Shown piece by piece: positions 1 through 7,701 of a stretch of 45,275 bases of DNA. Each line of letters begins with the position of its first letter. Within the stretch, counting starts at the first letter, position 1. The stretch is from Bacteroidota bacterium (GTDB taxonomy: Bacteria; Bacteroidota; Bacteroidia; Flavobacteriales_F; PHOS-HE28). The stretch lies in assembly GCA_018266475.1 (NCBI GenBank), contig JAFEAI010000274.1, forward strand, positions 1 through 45,275, read 5' to 3'. The notes below the pieces were generated by a model that was not told the DNA's origin, made no database searches, and worked only from the letters and a program-made list of their open reading frames with translations. The position numbers and the translations under genes are program-made.

Positions 1-406
1 CCTGGGTCATCCGCTGGCCGCCCACGTACACCTGGGGCACCTTGCCCCCGGCCACGGGCGCCTTCCAGATGCTGCCCTGGTACACCGTCCAGCCCGTTAC
101 CGCCTCGCTGCCCTTGATCACCGGCCTGGCGCCGCTGCCGTAGGCCCCCACGGTGATCGGCTGCGCGGCCGTGCCCGAGCTGCCCAGCACCACCTCCCCC
201 CGCCAGGTGCCGCCGCGCTCAAACAGGATGCGGTCCCCGGGCTGATAGGAGTACGTGGACTGGTTCACCCGCGCGATCGTCCGCCATGGGCTGCCTGCCG
301 AGGTCCCGCTGTTCTGGTCGTTGCCACCGGGGGAAACGTAGTAGTCCGTGGCACGGGCAGCGGGGCACAGGGAAAGAAACAGGGAAAACAGGAGCAGGGA
401 GCGCAT
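1..406 (-). CDS. Secreted beta-helix-like protein, partial (C-terminus outside window)
   Basis: The first 135 residues are present; the gene runs off the left edge. It starts with a signal peptide (MRSLLLFSLFLSLCPAARA) followed by a mature N-terminus reading TDYYVSPGGNDQNSGT and then SPWRTI. This arrangement, YYVSPxGND followed by W(R/K)TI, is typical at the start of secreted right-handed parallel beta-helix proteins (DUF1565 / pectate-lyase-like fold). Further on come PGDRILFERGGTWRGE and GAYGSGARPVIKG, which also fit that fold. Such proteins are exported and often act on or bind polysaccharides, but no catalytic region is in view, so substrate and activity cannot be stated. The ATG is the first one before the signal peptide. 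No clear promoter was found upstream. Confidence 0.75.
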   Translation of the reverse strand, partial: MRSLLLFSLFLSLCPAARATDYYVSPGGNDQNSGTSAGSPWRTIARVNQSTYSYQPGDRILFERGGTWRGEVVLGSSGTAAQPITVGAYGSGARPVIKGSEAVTGWTVYQGSIWKAPVAGGKVPQVYVGGQRMTQ

Positions 407-562
407 GATCGGGCGGGGAAAAAGTGACCGTGAAGGCGACGCGAAGTTGAGGACCAACAACGCCTGTCTTACGGCCCTGCACAGCCAAAGATCAACAATT
501 CGACGACCTGCGGAAAGTGCCCGACAAGCGCACAAAATGCCCGACCGGCATGGCCGCGGCCG

Positions 563-1942
563 CTAATCCCCCGCCCGGTTCCAGTCGATCTTCCGGCTTA
601 CGGCCATTACGATGGCCAGCACGATGAACAAGCCGATGCTTCCGATCAGCAACGCATAGTCCTGCTGGTTGATCAAGGTGAACATGAAGCCGAACACCAG
701 GAGCATCACCAAGCCCAGCAATTGGGTGGCCTTGGCCTGGCCGAACACGCTGCGTGCATAGAACACCACCAGGCCGATCACCGCCACGGCGGAGCTGATG
801 AAGGCCGCGCTGAACCCGATGTGCTCGCTGAGCGCAATGAGCAGCGTATAGAAGATGCACAGCGCAAAGCCCACGAGCAGGTATTGGATCGGGTGGATGT
901 GCAGCTTTTGCAGCACCTCCACGAAGAAGAACACCAGGAACACCAGCACGATCAGCATCAGCCCGTATTTGGTGGCCCGGGTGCTTTTCTGGTATTCATC
1001 CACGGGCAGCATAAGGTCGGTGCCGAATGTGCTCGCTTCCAATTCCGCGTTGCGGGTGCCCGTGAACTCCTGCGGATAGGGCCGATTGAGGTGCAACACG
1101 CTCCAGTGTGCCGTAAATCCCGCCTTGGAGACGCCCGAGCTGTCCGGCAGGAAGGCACCTTGAAAGCTGGGGTCCGGCCAGGTGGAGGCCATGGTGGCCG
1201 TGGTGTTCCGCCCGATGGGCACCACCCGGAAGCTGCCGCTGCCGTTCAGCTCCAGCATGATCTTCATGCTGAACGCGCCGCCCATGGCGGCACTGTCCAG
1301 GGGCAGGGCGGCGCTGAGGCCCGCTGCTGCAATGTCATCCGAGGGCAGGCCCGGCTCGAAGGCAATTGCCTTGCCCGCCATTTCGGCCTTCACCTGCTGC
1401 TTGATGCTGCGCAGGTCGCTGATACCAAGGCAAATGGAAGCTTCATCCCAGCGCAAGGCCGCAGCCATGGACGGCAACAGGCCCTTCATTGCCGGAAACC
1501 GCGCATCCAAGGTGATGTGGCCCTTGTAGACCACGACATCATAAATGCCGCGATGCCTCCGCTCGGGATCGAGCACGGTGTTCACGTCCAATGCTTCCGG
1601 CAGGAAATGGGCATACCGCGTAACCTCCTGCACCTCGGTGCGTCCGCTTTCAAGCTGCACCCGTTCATTGGTCCGGTAGGGCACACTGATCAACGGCCCG
1701 GTGACAGTTTGCGCCCCGCCCCAGGTGGCGCTCACTTCATTGATGGCCTCCTGCTTGGTGTATTCCCGTTCCCGGATCAGGTCCTGCACCATGTACAAGG
1801 GGATCAGCAACAGCAGCACCAGCACGGCCACCACAGCCGCACGGAAGGTCATGGAGCGGCGCAGCCAGCCCATGCGGCCCGGTTGCTGGCTTGGTGGCGC
1901 GGGGCTTGGGGAATCGTTCATGGCCATGGTAGGTTCGTTCAT
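563..1942 (-). CDS. creD: CreD-family inner membrane protein
   Basis: Encodes about 459 residues. A cytoplasmic N-terminus rich in P, S and Q leads into a transmembrane segment at about residues 28-46 (AAVVAVLVLLLLIPLYMV). A periplasmic domain of roughly 260 residues follows, starting with QTVTGPLISVPYR, a CreD hallmark. Five or so hydrophobic segments then fill the last 140 residues, including HPIQYLLVGFALCIFYTLLI. This matches the CreD (Cet) family of cell-envelope integrity proteins, linked in enterobacteria to the CreBC system and colicin tolerance; its biochemical role is not settled. The reading frame stays open upstream through tRNA-Pro, so the start must be one of three ATGs at 1942, 1927 or 1921; 1942 is given. 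No creBC genes are nearby. Confidence 0.88.
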   Translation of the reverse strand: MNEPTMAMNDSPSPAPPSQQPGRMGWLRRSMTFRAAVVAVLVLLLLIPLYMVQDLIREREYTKQEAINEVSATWGGAQTVTGPLISVPYRTNERVQLESGRTEVQEVTRYAHFLPEALDVNTVLDPERRHRGIYDVVVYKGHITLDARFPAMKGLLPSMAAALRWDEASICLGISDLRSIKQQVKAEMAGKAIAFEPGLPSDDIAAAGLSAALPLDSAAMGGAFSMKIMLELNGSGSFRVVPIGRNTTATMASTWPDPSFQGAFLPDSSGVSKAGFTAHWSVLHLNRPYPQEFTGTRNAELEASTFGTDLMLPVDEYQKSTRATKYGLMLIVLVFLVFFFVEVLQKLHIHPIQYLLVGFALCIFYTLLIALSEHIGFSAAFISSAVAVIGLVVFYARSVFGQAKATQLLGLVMLLVFGFMFTLINQQDYALLIGSIGLFIVLAIVMAVSRKIDWNRAGD

Positions 1943-2074
1943 CGTGGTGGTGACTGCCGGAAGCAAAGAAAACGGGAATTGCCGAACGTATGTATTCGCA
2001 CCGTTGATCGCGGCCATTTTACACCCTGATGGCCGGGGCAAGCGTAAAAACCCTTTCTTTGCAGCCCAATTTTT

Positions 2075-2148
2075 CGGGGCGTAGCGTAGCCCGGTATCGC
2101 GCCTGCTTTGGGAGCAGGAGGTCGTCAGTTCGAATCTGGCCGCCCCGA
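2075..2148 (+). tRNA. tRNA-Pro (TGG)
   Basis: Cloverleaf of 74 nt. The 7-bp acceptor stem pairs CGGGGCG with CGCCCCG. The anticodon stem CCTGC/GCAGG encloses the loop TTTGGGA (anticodon TGG), and the T arm is GTCAG-TTCGAAT-CTGGC. The discriminator base is A and CCA is not encoded. A strong hairpin follows. Confidence 0.95.
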
Positions 2149-2156
2149 CAAAAAGC

Positions 2157-2188
2157 AAAGGGGCCGTTCCGCAAGGGCGGCCCCTTTT
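2157..2188 (+). terminator. Rho-independent terminator after tRNA-Pro
   Basis: AAAGGGGCCG pairs with CGGCCCCTTTT around an 11-nt loop. The T-run starts inside the 3' arm. It lies 9 nt after the tRNA. Confidence 0.8.
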
Positions 2189-2239
2189 GCGTTGCGGCCA
2201 TCGGGTTGAGCACATGCAGGGGCCTACCTTCGCGGCCTA

Positions 2240-2258
2240 TTTCCCGTAGCTTAGCTGG
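2240..2258 (+). other. Possible tRNA 5'-half remnant
   Basis: The string TTCCCGTAGCTTAGCTGG repeats the acceptor and D-arm start of the tRNA-Arg 100 nt downstream (GTCCCGTAGCTCAGCTGG), but no anticodon or T arm follows. A TACCTTCG box lies just upstream at 2223-2230. It may be a decayed tRNA copy or a chance match. Confidence 0.3.
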
Positions 2259-2339
2259 CCTCTGTCCTGCGTGGAAAGGAGCACGTTGCACCATCCATCT
2301 GTGGCCCTGCGGTTCCGTGAATTTCAGTTCTTTGCACCT

Positions 2340-2413
<74 letters not shown>

Positions 2414-2454
2414 CGAAGTATGGGGCATACGGCTATATTTGCCGCCCGAAACAC

Positions 2455-2546
<92 letters not shown>

Positions 2547-2551
2547 CCATG

Positions 2552-2584
2552 CAAACCGTCCGCCGAAAGGCGGGCGGTTTGTTC
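2552..2584 (+). terminator. Hairpin after tRNA-Ser, likely terminator
   Basis: CAAACCGTCCGCC pairs with GGCGGGCGGTTTG around a GAAA tetraloop, a 13-bp stem with one G-T pair, starting 5 nt after the tRNA CCA. The T-run is short (TTTGTT). Its outer sequence reappears inverted in every unit of the array that follows. Confidence 0.65.
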
Positions 2585-2599
2585 GTTCCGGGGAATGCC

Positions 2600-3071
2600 A
2601 AGCGCAGCTTGAAGCATTCCCCGGAACGAACAAACCGGGAGCGAAGCGACCCCGGTTTGCATGGTGAAGCCTCCCCCTTCCGGGATAGCGCGTCTCGCGC
2701 AATCCCCAAGCGCAGCTTGAAGCATTCCCCGGAACGAACAAACCGGGAGCGAAGCGACACGGTTTGCATGGTGAAGCCTCCCCCCCCTCCGGGATAGCGC
2801 GCCTCGCGCAATCCTCCAAGCGCAGCTTGAAGCATTCCCCGGAACGAACAAACCGGGAGCGAAGCGACCCCGGTTTGCATGGTGAAGCCTCCCCCCTCCG
2901 GGATAGCGCGATGCTGAGCGATGCCGAAGCACGCGCAATCCCCCAAGCGCAGCTTGAAGCATTCCCCGGAACGAACAAACCGGGAGCGAAGCGACCCCGG
3001 TTTGCATGGTGAAGCCTCCCCCTTCCGGGATAGCGCGATGCTGAGCGATGCCGAAACACGCGCAATCCCCC
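2600..3071. repeat. Four-unit tandem array of 108-127 bp repeats
   Basis: Units begin with AAGCGCAGCTTGAAGCATTC at 2600, 2708, 2818 and 2945. They share a core running through CCGGAACGAACAAACCGGGA, the hairpin CAAACCGGG/CCCGGTTTG, GCATGGTGAAGCCTCCCCC and CGGGATAGCGCG. Units 3 and 4 carry an extra insert, ATGCTGAGCGATGCCGAA, with one mismatch between them. A perfect 23-bp inverted repeat joins 2576-2598 to 2614-2636 at the left edge. Open frames through the array have no codon logic and are not proposed as genes. Confidence 0.9.
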
Positions 3072-3100
3072 CACTGTTCTTGCCAGGTTCAATGGACACC

Positions 3101-3150
3101 AATGGACGGTGATGGACGCGGCCGTTCCGCCGCGTCCATCACCGTCCATT
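3101..3150. repeat. Perfect 21-bp inverted repeat
   Basis: Arms 3101-3121 and 3130-3150 are exact reverse complements around an 8-nt loop (CCGTTCCG). Each arm holds two near-copies of TGGACG. There is no T-run on either side, so it is not a classical terminator. It ends 31 nt before the thiolase -7 box. Confidence 0.85.
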
Positions 3151-3181
3151 GCCCCCAGCTTCCGCCCTCCTCCCCGCTCCG

Positions 3182-3189
3182 TACCTTTG
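3182..3189 (+). promoter_or_regulatory. Bacteroidota -7 box (TACCTTTG) for thiolase
   Basis: Exact TAnnTTTG match, 25 nt before the ATG. No convincing TTG element was found at the -33 distance. Confidence 0.6.
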
Positions 3190-3214
3190 CGGCCCAATTC
3201 AAAACCTTTTCTCC

Positions 3215-4393
3215 ATGGCCCGCGAAGTAGTTATCGTTTCCGCAGTACGTACCCCCATCGGCTCCTTCGGGGGCGCACTGTCCACCGTGCCAGCGCCGGA
3301 ACTGGGCGCCGCCGCCATTAAAGCAGCCGTGGAGAAAGCCGGTGTGAAGGGTGGGGAGATCAACGATGTGATCATGGGTTGCGTGCTGCAGGCCAACGTA
3401 GGCCAGGCCCCGGCTCGTCAGGCCTCAAAATTCGCCGGGCTGCCGGACGGCATCCCCGCCACCACGGTGAACAAAGTGTGCGCCAGCGGCATGAAGGCGA
3501 TGATCTACGCCACCCAGGAGATCATGCTCGGCGATGCGGATGTGGTGGTGGCCGGCGGCATGGAAAGCATGAGCGGCGCACCCTACTATGTGGAAAAGGG
3601 CCGCTACGGCTATCGCTTCGGCGATGGCAAACTGGTGGACGGCATCGGCAAGGACGGCCTTACCAACGTGTACGACCAGAAGGCCATGGGCGTGTGCGCC
3701 GACCTGTGCGCCACCGAGGAAAAGATCAGCCGCGAGGAGCAGGACGCCTTCGCCATCGAAAGCTACACCCGCAGCGCCAACGCATGGAAGGAAGGCCGCT
3801 TCAAGGAGGAGGTGGTGCCCGTAACCGTGAAAGGCCGCAAAGGCGACACGGTGGTGAGCGAGGACGAGGAATACAAGAACGTGGATTTCGGGAAGTTGAA
3901 GGCCCTCAAGCCCGTGTTCACCAAGGAAGGCAGCGTAACCGCAGGCAACGCCAGCACCATCAACGACGGTGCTGCGGCCCTGGTGCTGATGAGCGCGGAC
4001 AAGGCCAAGGCCCTTGGCCTGAAACCCCTCGCTAAAGTGCTGGCCTACGCCGATGCGGAGCAGGCGCCCGAGTGGTTCACCACCAGCCCGGCAAAGGCCA
4101 TCCCCATCGCCTTGAAGAAGGCCGGCCTGAAGATGGAAGACATGGACCTGGTGGAACTGAACGAGGCCTTCAGCGTGGTGGGCATTGCCAACACCAAGCT
4201 GCTCGGCCTGGACCCCGCCAAGGTGAACGTGAACGGCGGCGCCGTATCACTGGGGCATCCGCTGGGTTGCAGCGGTGCACGCATCATGGTCACGCTGATC
4301 CATGCCTTGAAGCAGCGCGGCAAGAAGTACGGCGCGGCGGGCATCTGCAACGGAGGGGGCGGCGCCAGCGCCATGGTGATCGAAGCGCTTTGA
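3215..4393 (+). CDS. Acetyl-CoA C-acetyltransferase (thiolase)
   Basis: Encodes 392 residues, the usual thiolase II length. It condenses two acetyl-CoA to acetoacetyl-CoA, or cleaves acetoacetyl-CoA in fatty acid and ketone breakdown, in the cytoplasm. All active-site elements are visible: the nucleophile Cys89 in [18 protein letters not shown], His348 in [11 protein letters not shown], and Cys378 in CNGGGGAS. The start [16 protein letters not shown] is the canonical thiolase N-terminus; the open frame continues upstream but without family similarity. It is monocistronic, with its own -7 box and a strong terminator. Whether it serves synthesis or degradation cannot be read from the neighbours. 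Confidence 0.95.
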   Translation: MAREVVIVSAVRTPIGSFGGALSTVPAPELGAAAIKAAVEKAGVKGGEINDVIMGCVLQANVGQAPARQASKFAGLPDGIPATTVNKVCASGMKAMIYATQEIMLGDADVVVAGGMESMSGAPYYVEKGRYGYRFGDGKLVDGIGKDGLTNVYDQKAMGVCADLCATEEKISREEQDAFAIESYTRSANAWKEGRFKEEVVPVTVKGRKGDTVVSEDEEYKNVDFGKLKALKPVFTKEGSVTAGNASTINDGAAALVLMSADKAKALGLKPLAKVLAYADAEQAPEWFTTSPAKAIPIALKKAGLKMEDMDLVELNEAFSVVGIANTKLLGLDPAKVNVNGGAVSLGHPLGCSGARIMVTLIHALKQRGKKYGAAGICNGGGGASAMVIEAL

Positions 4394-4410
4394 TCTTTTT
4401 CGGACAGGAC

Positions 4411-4448
4411 AAAGGCCGGCCGGAGATTTTCCTCCACCGGCCTTTTTT
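4411..4448 (+). terminator. Terminator after thiolase
   Basis: AAAGGCCGG pairs with CCGGCCTTTTTT, 17 nt after the stop codon, with a run of six T. Confidence 0.88.
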
Positions 4449-4543
4449 CATTTCCGTGCCGCCGGGCGGCGATCAACGAGGCACCGCGCAAAACTTGCCG
4501 CAGCCGTGTGCCGGGGCTTGGCCACGAGGCCCAACTTCGCTGC

Positions 4544-5311
4544 ATGAGCCAGCCGGAAACCGCCATCTGCCCCTTGAGCATCGTGCCCGTGCGCCGCGAA
4601 GCCGATGACCGTGCGGAGCAAGTAACCCAGTGGTTGCTGGGCGAAACGGCCGACCTGCTGGAGCAGGGCCCCAAATGGGCCCGGCTGCGTTTTCACCACG
4701 ACGGCTATGAGGGATGGGTGGACAACAAACAGATGGCACTGACGCATGACCTGCCCGACCCGAAGCCGGTGCGCTCCATTGAGCAGTTCGTCCACATCGC
4801 CACTCCTTCCGGAACCATGATCGTGCCCTTCGGCGCGGTGCTCCCCTCCTACTCCGCAGGCCGCTTCCACATTGCGGGCGAACGGCTCAGTTTCCCCGGG
4901 CGCACCACCGCCCAGCCCAACGGCACCGCCGTGATGCGCCTATTGGCCCTGAAGGACCAATGGCTGAACACGCCCTACCTCTGGGGCGGCCGATCACCCT
5001 TTGGCGTGGATTGCTCGGGGCTTACCCAGATGCTGTACCTCGTGGGCGGCGTGCGGCTTCCCCGCGATGCGTGGCAACAGGCCGAAACAGGAAAAGCGGT
5101 GGAGGAACTGCGCCGTGCCGTAACCGGCGACCTGGCTTTCTTCAACAACGACGCGGGCCGCGTGGTCCATGTGGGCATCGTGCTTGAAAACCACGGCATC
5201 CTGCATGCCTCCGGCCGGGTACGCATCGACCGCCTGGATGAAGAAGGCATTTTCAACGAGGCTGAACAACGCCACACGCACAGGTTGTGCGGGATCCGGC
5301 GGGTGGTGTAG
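4544..5311 (+). CDS. C40-family (NlpC/P60) peptidase with N-terminal SH3-like domain
   Basis: Encodes 255 residues. An SH3-like part (about 1-75: CPLSIVPVRREADDRAEQV, WARLRFHHDGYEGWVD) is followed by a second SH3-like stretch and an NlpC/P60 catalytic domain (about 130-255). The predicted catalytic residues are Cys157 in FGVDCSGLTQ, His209 in VVHVGIV and His221 in ILHASG. The family cleaves gamma-D-glutamyl-diaminopimelate bonds in peptidoglycan peptides; close Bacteroidota homologues resemble dipeptidyl-peptidase VI / YkfC. No signal peptide is visible from this start, which fits a cytoplasmic enzyme for recycled muropeptides. An in-frame non-ATG start 36 nt upstream adds nothing recognisable. 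Confidence 0.9.
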   Translation: MSQPETAICPLSIVPVRREADDRAEQVTQWLLGETADLLEQGPKWARLRFHHDGYEGWVDNKQMALTHDLPDPKPVRSIEQFVHIATPSGTMIVPFGAVLPSYSAGRFHIAGERLSFPGRTTAQPNGTAVMRLLALKDQWLNTPYLWGGRSPFGVDCSGLTQMLYLVGGVRLPRDAWQQAETGKAVEELRRAVTGDLAFFNNDAGRVVHVGIVLENHGILHASGRVRIDRLDEEGIFNEAEQRHTHRLCGIRRVV

Positions 5312-5600
5312 CCCTTTGGTGTCAAGGTCCGCTGCGGGGCTTTTATGGAGCAGCTCCCTCAATGTTTACCGAACAGGACCATGGAGTAGTGAGGGAGGAA
5401 AAACCTTCTGCGTCAAGGTCCGCAGCGCGAAGCCTTGGTCGGACGCTTGGAGCGAGGAAGCTCCATTCATGGGCCTCCAAGCGGGAATCCCGGAGGTTCC
5501 GGGGCGGGAAAACTGGACAACGGCACCACAGTGCAAAGCCTGTTCAGGGAACCTCCCCGGGAAACCATCTGAACCCATGGATGGGAAGATCTTTACCGTT
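5312..5600. other. Gene-free stretch with dispersed repeat copies
   Basis: No supported gene. TCAAGGTCCGC occurs at 5322-5332 and 5413-5423. The second copy extends as GCGTCAAGGTCCGCAGCGCG and has a close match at 13735-13760. Short open frames here have unnatural composition. Confidence 0.5.
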
Positions 5601-5616
5601 GTTAGTATTCACTAAC
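5601..5616. promoter_or_regulatory. Predicted TetR operator upstream of tetR
   Basis: GTTAGTATTCACTAAC has perfect 6-bp arms around ATTC. It abuts the -7 box of the tetR promoter, so binding would block RNA polymerase. A 13-base match lies over the start of the first pump gene. Confidence 0.65.
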
Positions 5617-5624
5617 TATATTTG
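5617..5624 (+). promoter_or_regulatory. -7 box (TATATTTG) for tetR
   Basis: Exact TAnnTTTG, directly after the operator and 41 nt before the tetR ATG. A TTTA 21 nt upstream could serve as the -33 element. Confidence 0.65.
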
Positions 5625-5665
5625 TACCCGGATCCACAGTCCACCCCCTTGCCCGCAACTCCCGC

Positions 5666-6259
5666 ATGGAACCCTTCACCGAACGCCAGATCGAGATCAT
5701 GGAAGCCGCAACCGCGCGGATCGACGCGCACGGCATCCAGCACCTGACGATCAAGAACCTGGCAGGAGACCTCGATCTTTCGGAGCCTGCGCTGTACCGG
5801 CACTTCAAGGGGAAGAACGAAATCCTGCTGGGCTTGCTGGATTACTTCATGAGCGAGATGAGGACACGCTTGAATGATGTGCTTGCAAAGCCGTATGCGG
5901 ACCAAGGCGCCGAATTGCGCGCGATCTTCAATTCGCAGCTGAAGGCCTTTGCGGCGAAGCCCGCCGTGGTGAGCGTGATCTTCGCCGAGAGCATCTTCCA
6001 CTTCGACGAGGCCCTGAGCGCCAAGGTGGCCGAGATCATGGACCTGATGCAAGGCCACGTGAGGCGCAACGTGGAGGCGGGCCAGGCAGCAGGGCATTAC
6101 GGCAAGCTGGTGGGCGCTTCCACGCTCACCACGATCATCTTGGGCAGCATGCGGCTGGCCGTGATGAAATGGAAACTGGGCGGGCACAAGGCCAATTTGG
6201 CGAAGGACGGCAAGGCCGTGCTGGAGGGCATCCTGAAATTGGCGGAAACCGGCAAGTGA
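5666..6259 (+). CDS. TetR/AcrR-family repressor of the adjacent efflux operon
   Basis: Encodes 197 residues. The N-terminal helix-turn-helix spans about residues 26-48 (HLTIKNLAGDLDLSEPALYR followed by HF), the TetR signature. The C-terminal all-helical part (about 60-197) is the variable ligand-binding and dimerisation domain. It lies directly upstream of, and in line with, an outer-membrane channel, adaptor and RND permease, the usual place for a TetR regulator of efflux. A 16-bp palindrome overlaps its own promoter and a near-copy covers the start codon of the next gene, so it probably represses both itself and the pump. The inducing ligand cannot be inferred. Confidence 0.92.
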   Translation: MEPFTERQIEIMEAATARIDAHGIQHLTIKNLAGDLDLSEPALYRHFKGKNEILLGLLDYFMSEMRTRLNDVLAKPYADQGAELRAIFNSQLKAFAAKPAVVSVIFAESIFHFDEALSAKVAEIMDLMQGHVRRNVEAGQAAGHYGKLVGASTLTTIILGSMRLAVMKWKLGGHKANLAKDGKAVLEGILKLAETGK

Positions 6260-6360
6260 ACAAGGCAGCGGAACGATGGAATCGGAACGGTATGCGGGGG
6301 ATCAACGGGAACGAACGCTCGGAACCCTACGGCGATAGCTTCAAAAAAATTTGCCCAAAA

Positions 6361-7695
6361 ATGTTAGTGAATACTCGCAAACTTGGTTTGGCCCTCATCC
6401 TCCTCGCGGTTGGTGGCGCGGCTCTTGGCCAGGCCCCCTTCTCCCTGCAACAATGCGTGGACACCGCCTTGGCCCGCAACGCCGAACTGTTGATCGGCCG
6501 CAACCAGGTGGAGCTGGGCGAGGAACGCCTGAAGGAGGCCAAGGCCAACCGGCTTCCCAAGTTCACCGCCAACGGTGACTACCGCTGGTCCATTGACCTG
6601 CCCTACCAGTTCATGCCCCTGAGCACCTTCAATCCCATGGCGGGCGAAGGGCAGTTCAAGGAGGTGCAATTCGGCGTTCCGCACAACATCAACGCGAACG
6701 TGCAGCTGGCCTGGCCCCTGTACAACCCGCAGTTGTTCGGGGGCATCCGCACGGCCGGCGTGGCCGCCGAACTGCAAGCACTGCAACTGCGCAAAACCGG
6801 GGAGGAAGTGGTGCAAGAGGTGACCACGCTTTACTGCAACGCACAGGTCCTGCACCACCAAATAGCCTTTCTGGACAGCAATGCAGTGAACACCGGCAAG
6901 CTGTTGCGCAACGTTCGCTTGCTGCGTGAACAACTGCTGGCCACCGGCACCGATGTAGGCCGCGTGGAACTGCAAGTGGCGCAATTGGCCACCCAGCGCG
7001 GTCAAGTCGCGAGCCGGTACACACAAGTGCTTGATGCGCTGAAGCTGGCCATGGGCCTGCCCTTGGAACGCGACCTGCGGATCAACCCCGCCATAGCCAT
7101 GGGCCAGGATGCGGGCTACCTGCCCGCCACCACCGTGGAACACCGCCTGGCGCAAACACGGACGGAGCTGGTGCGCAGCGAACTTGGCACGCTGGGCCGG
7201 TCGCGCTACCTGCCCTCGGTGAACCTGATGGGCAGCTATGGCACCATGGGCTTCGGCTACGACAAGCCACCGAACGACTTCCTGAAGTTCCATCCGGTGA
7301 GCATGGCCGGCCTGCAAGCGTCCTGGCCTTTGTTCAGCGGTACGGTGATCAACCGGAAGATGGCCGGGAAGCGGCTGGAGCTGCGCAACAGCGAACTGCA
7401 GTTGAAGCTGCTGGATGACCGGCAGGCCCTGCGCACCGCCACCGCCCAACGGCAGCGGGAGCTGGCGCGCACCACCGTGGCCAACACCTTGGAACAGGTG
7501 GACCTGGCACAAAGGATCTACGAACAAACGCTTCTGCAGCAGGCCCAAGGCACCGCCTCGCTCACCGACGTGCTGCTGGCGGACAATGCCCTGCGCACCG
7601 CCCAGCAAGACCAGCTCGCCGCGTTGGTGGACTACCTGAAGGCGGACCTGGAACTGAAGGCGGCAACGGGCAACCTCATGCAAACGAACAACTGA
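6361..7695 (+). CDS. TolC-like outer membrane efflux channel
   Basis: Encodes 444 residues. A signal peptide (MLVNTRKLGLALILLAVGGA, then ALG) precedes QAPFSLQQCVDTALARNAEL, the typical TolC-family opening. Two repeats of long amphipathic helices follow (NQVELGEERLKEAKANRLPK; LDLRNSEL-like stretches near the end; SLTDVLLADNALRTAQQDQL). It forms the trimeric outer-membrane and periplasmic duct of a tripartite pump. The open frame extends to 6169, but that part overlaps the end of tetR and lacks a signal peptide. The stop is 6 nt before the adaptor gene. The first codons (ATG TTA GTG AAT ACT) form most of a second operator, so repressor could bind across the start codon. Confidence 0.9.
   Translation: MLVNTRKLGLALILLAVGGAALGQAPFSLQQCVDTALARNAELLIGRNQVELGEERLKEAKANRLPKFTANGDYRWSIDLPYQFMPLSTFNPMAGEGQFKEVQFGVPHNINANVQLAWPLYNPQLFGGIRTAGVAAELQALQLRKTGEEVVQEVTTLYCNAQVLHHQIAFLDSNAVNTGKLLRNVRLLREQLLATGTDVGRVELQVAQLATQRGQVASRYTQVLDALKLAMGLPLERDLRINPAIAMGQDAGYLPATTVEHRLAQTRTELVRSELGTLGRSRYLPSVNLMGSYGTMGFGYDKPPNDFLKFHPVSMAGLQASWPLFSGTVINRKMAGKRLELRNSELQLKLLDDRQALRTATAQRQRELARTTVANTLEQVDLAQRIYEQTLLQQAQGTASLTDVLLADNALRTAQQDQLAALVDYLKADLELKAATGNLMQTNN
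6363..6375. promoter_or_regulatory. Second predicted TetR site over the pump gene start
   Basis: GTTAGTGAATACT equals 13 of 16 bases of the reverse complement of the palindrome upstream of tetR; the last three differ (CGC for AAC). It starts 2 nt after the A of the ATG, so it lies inside the coding sequence. Confidence 0.5.
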
Positions 7696-7701
7696 CGGAC
7701 A

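Noticed and set aside
722-2029. Long plus-strand open frame of 435 codons opposite creD
   Set aside because: His- and Gln-rich antisense shadow of the creD gene, without family motifs; creD on the other strand is clearly coding.
2600-3071. Possible CRISPR array
   Set aside because: Units of 108-127 bp are almost identical throughout, with no unique spacers and no cas genes.
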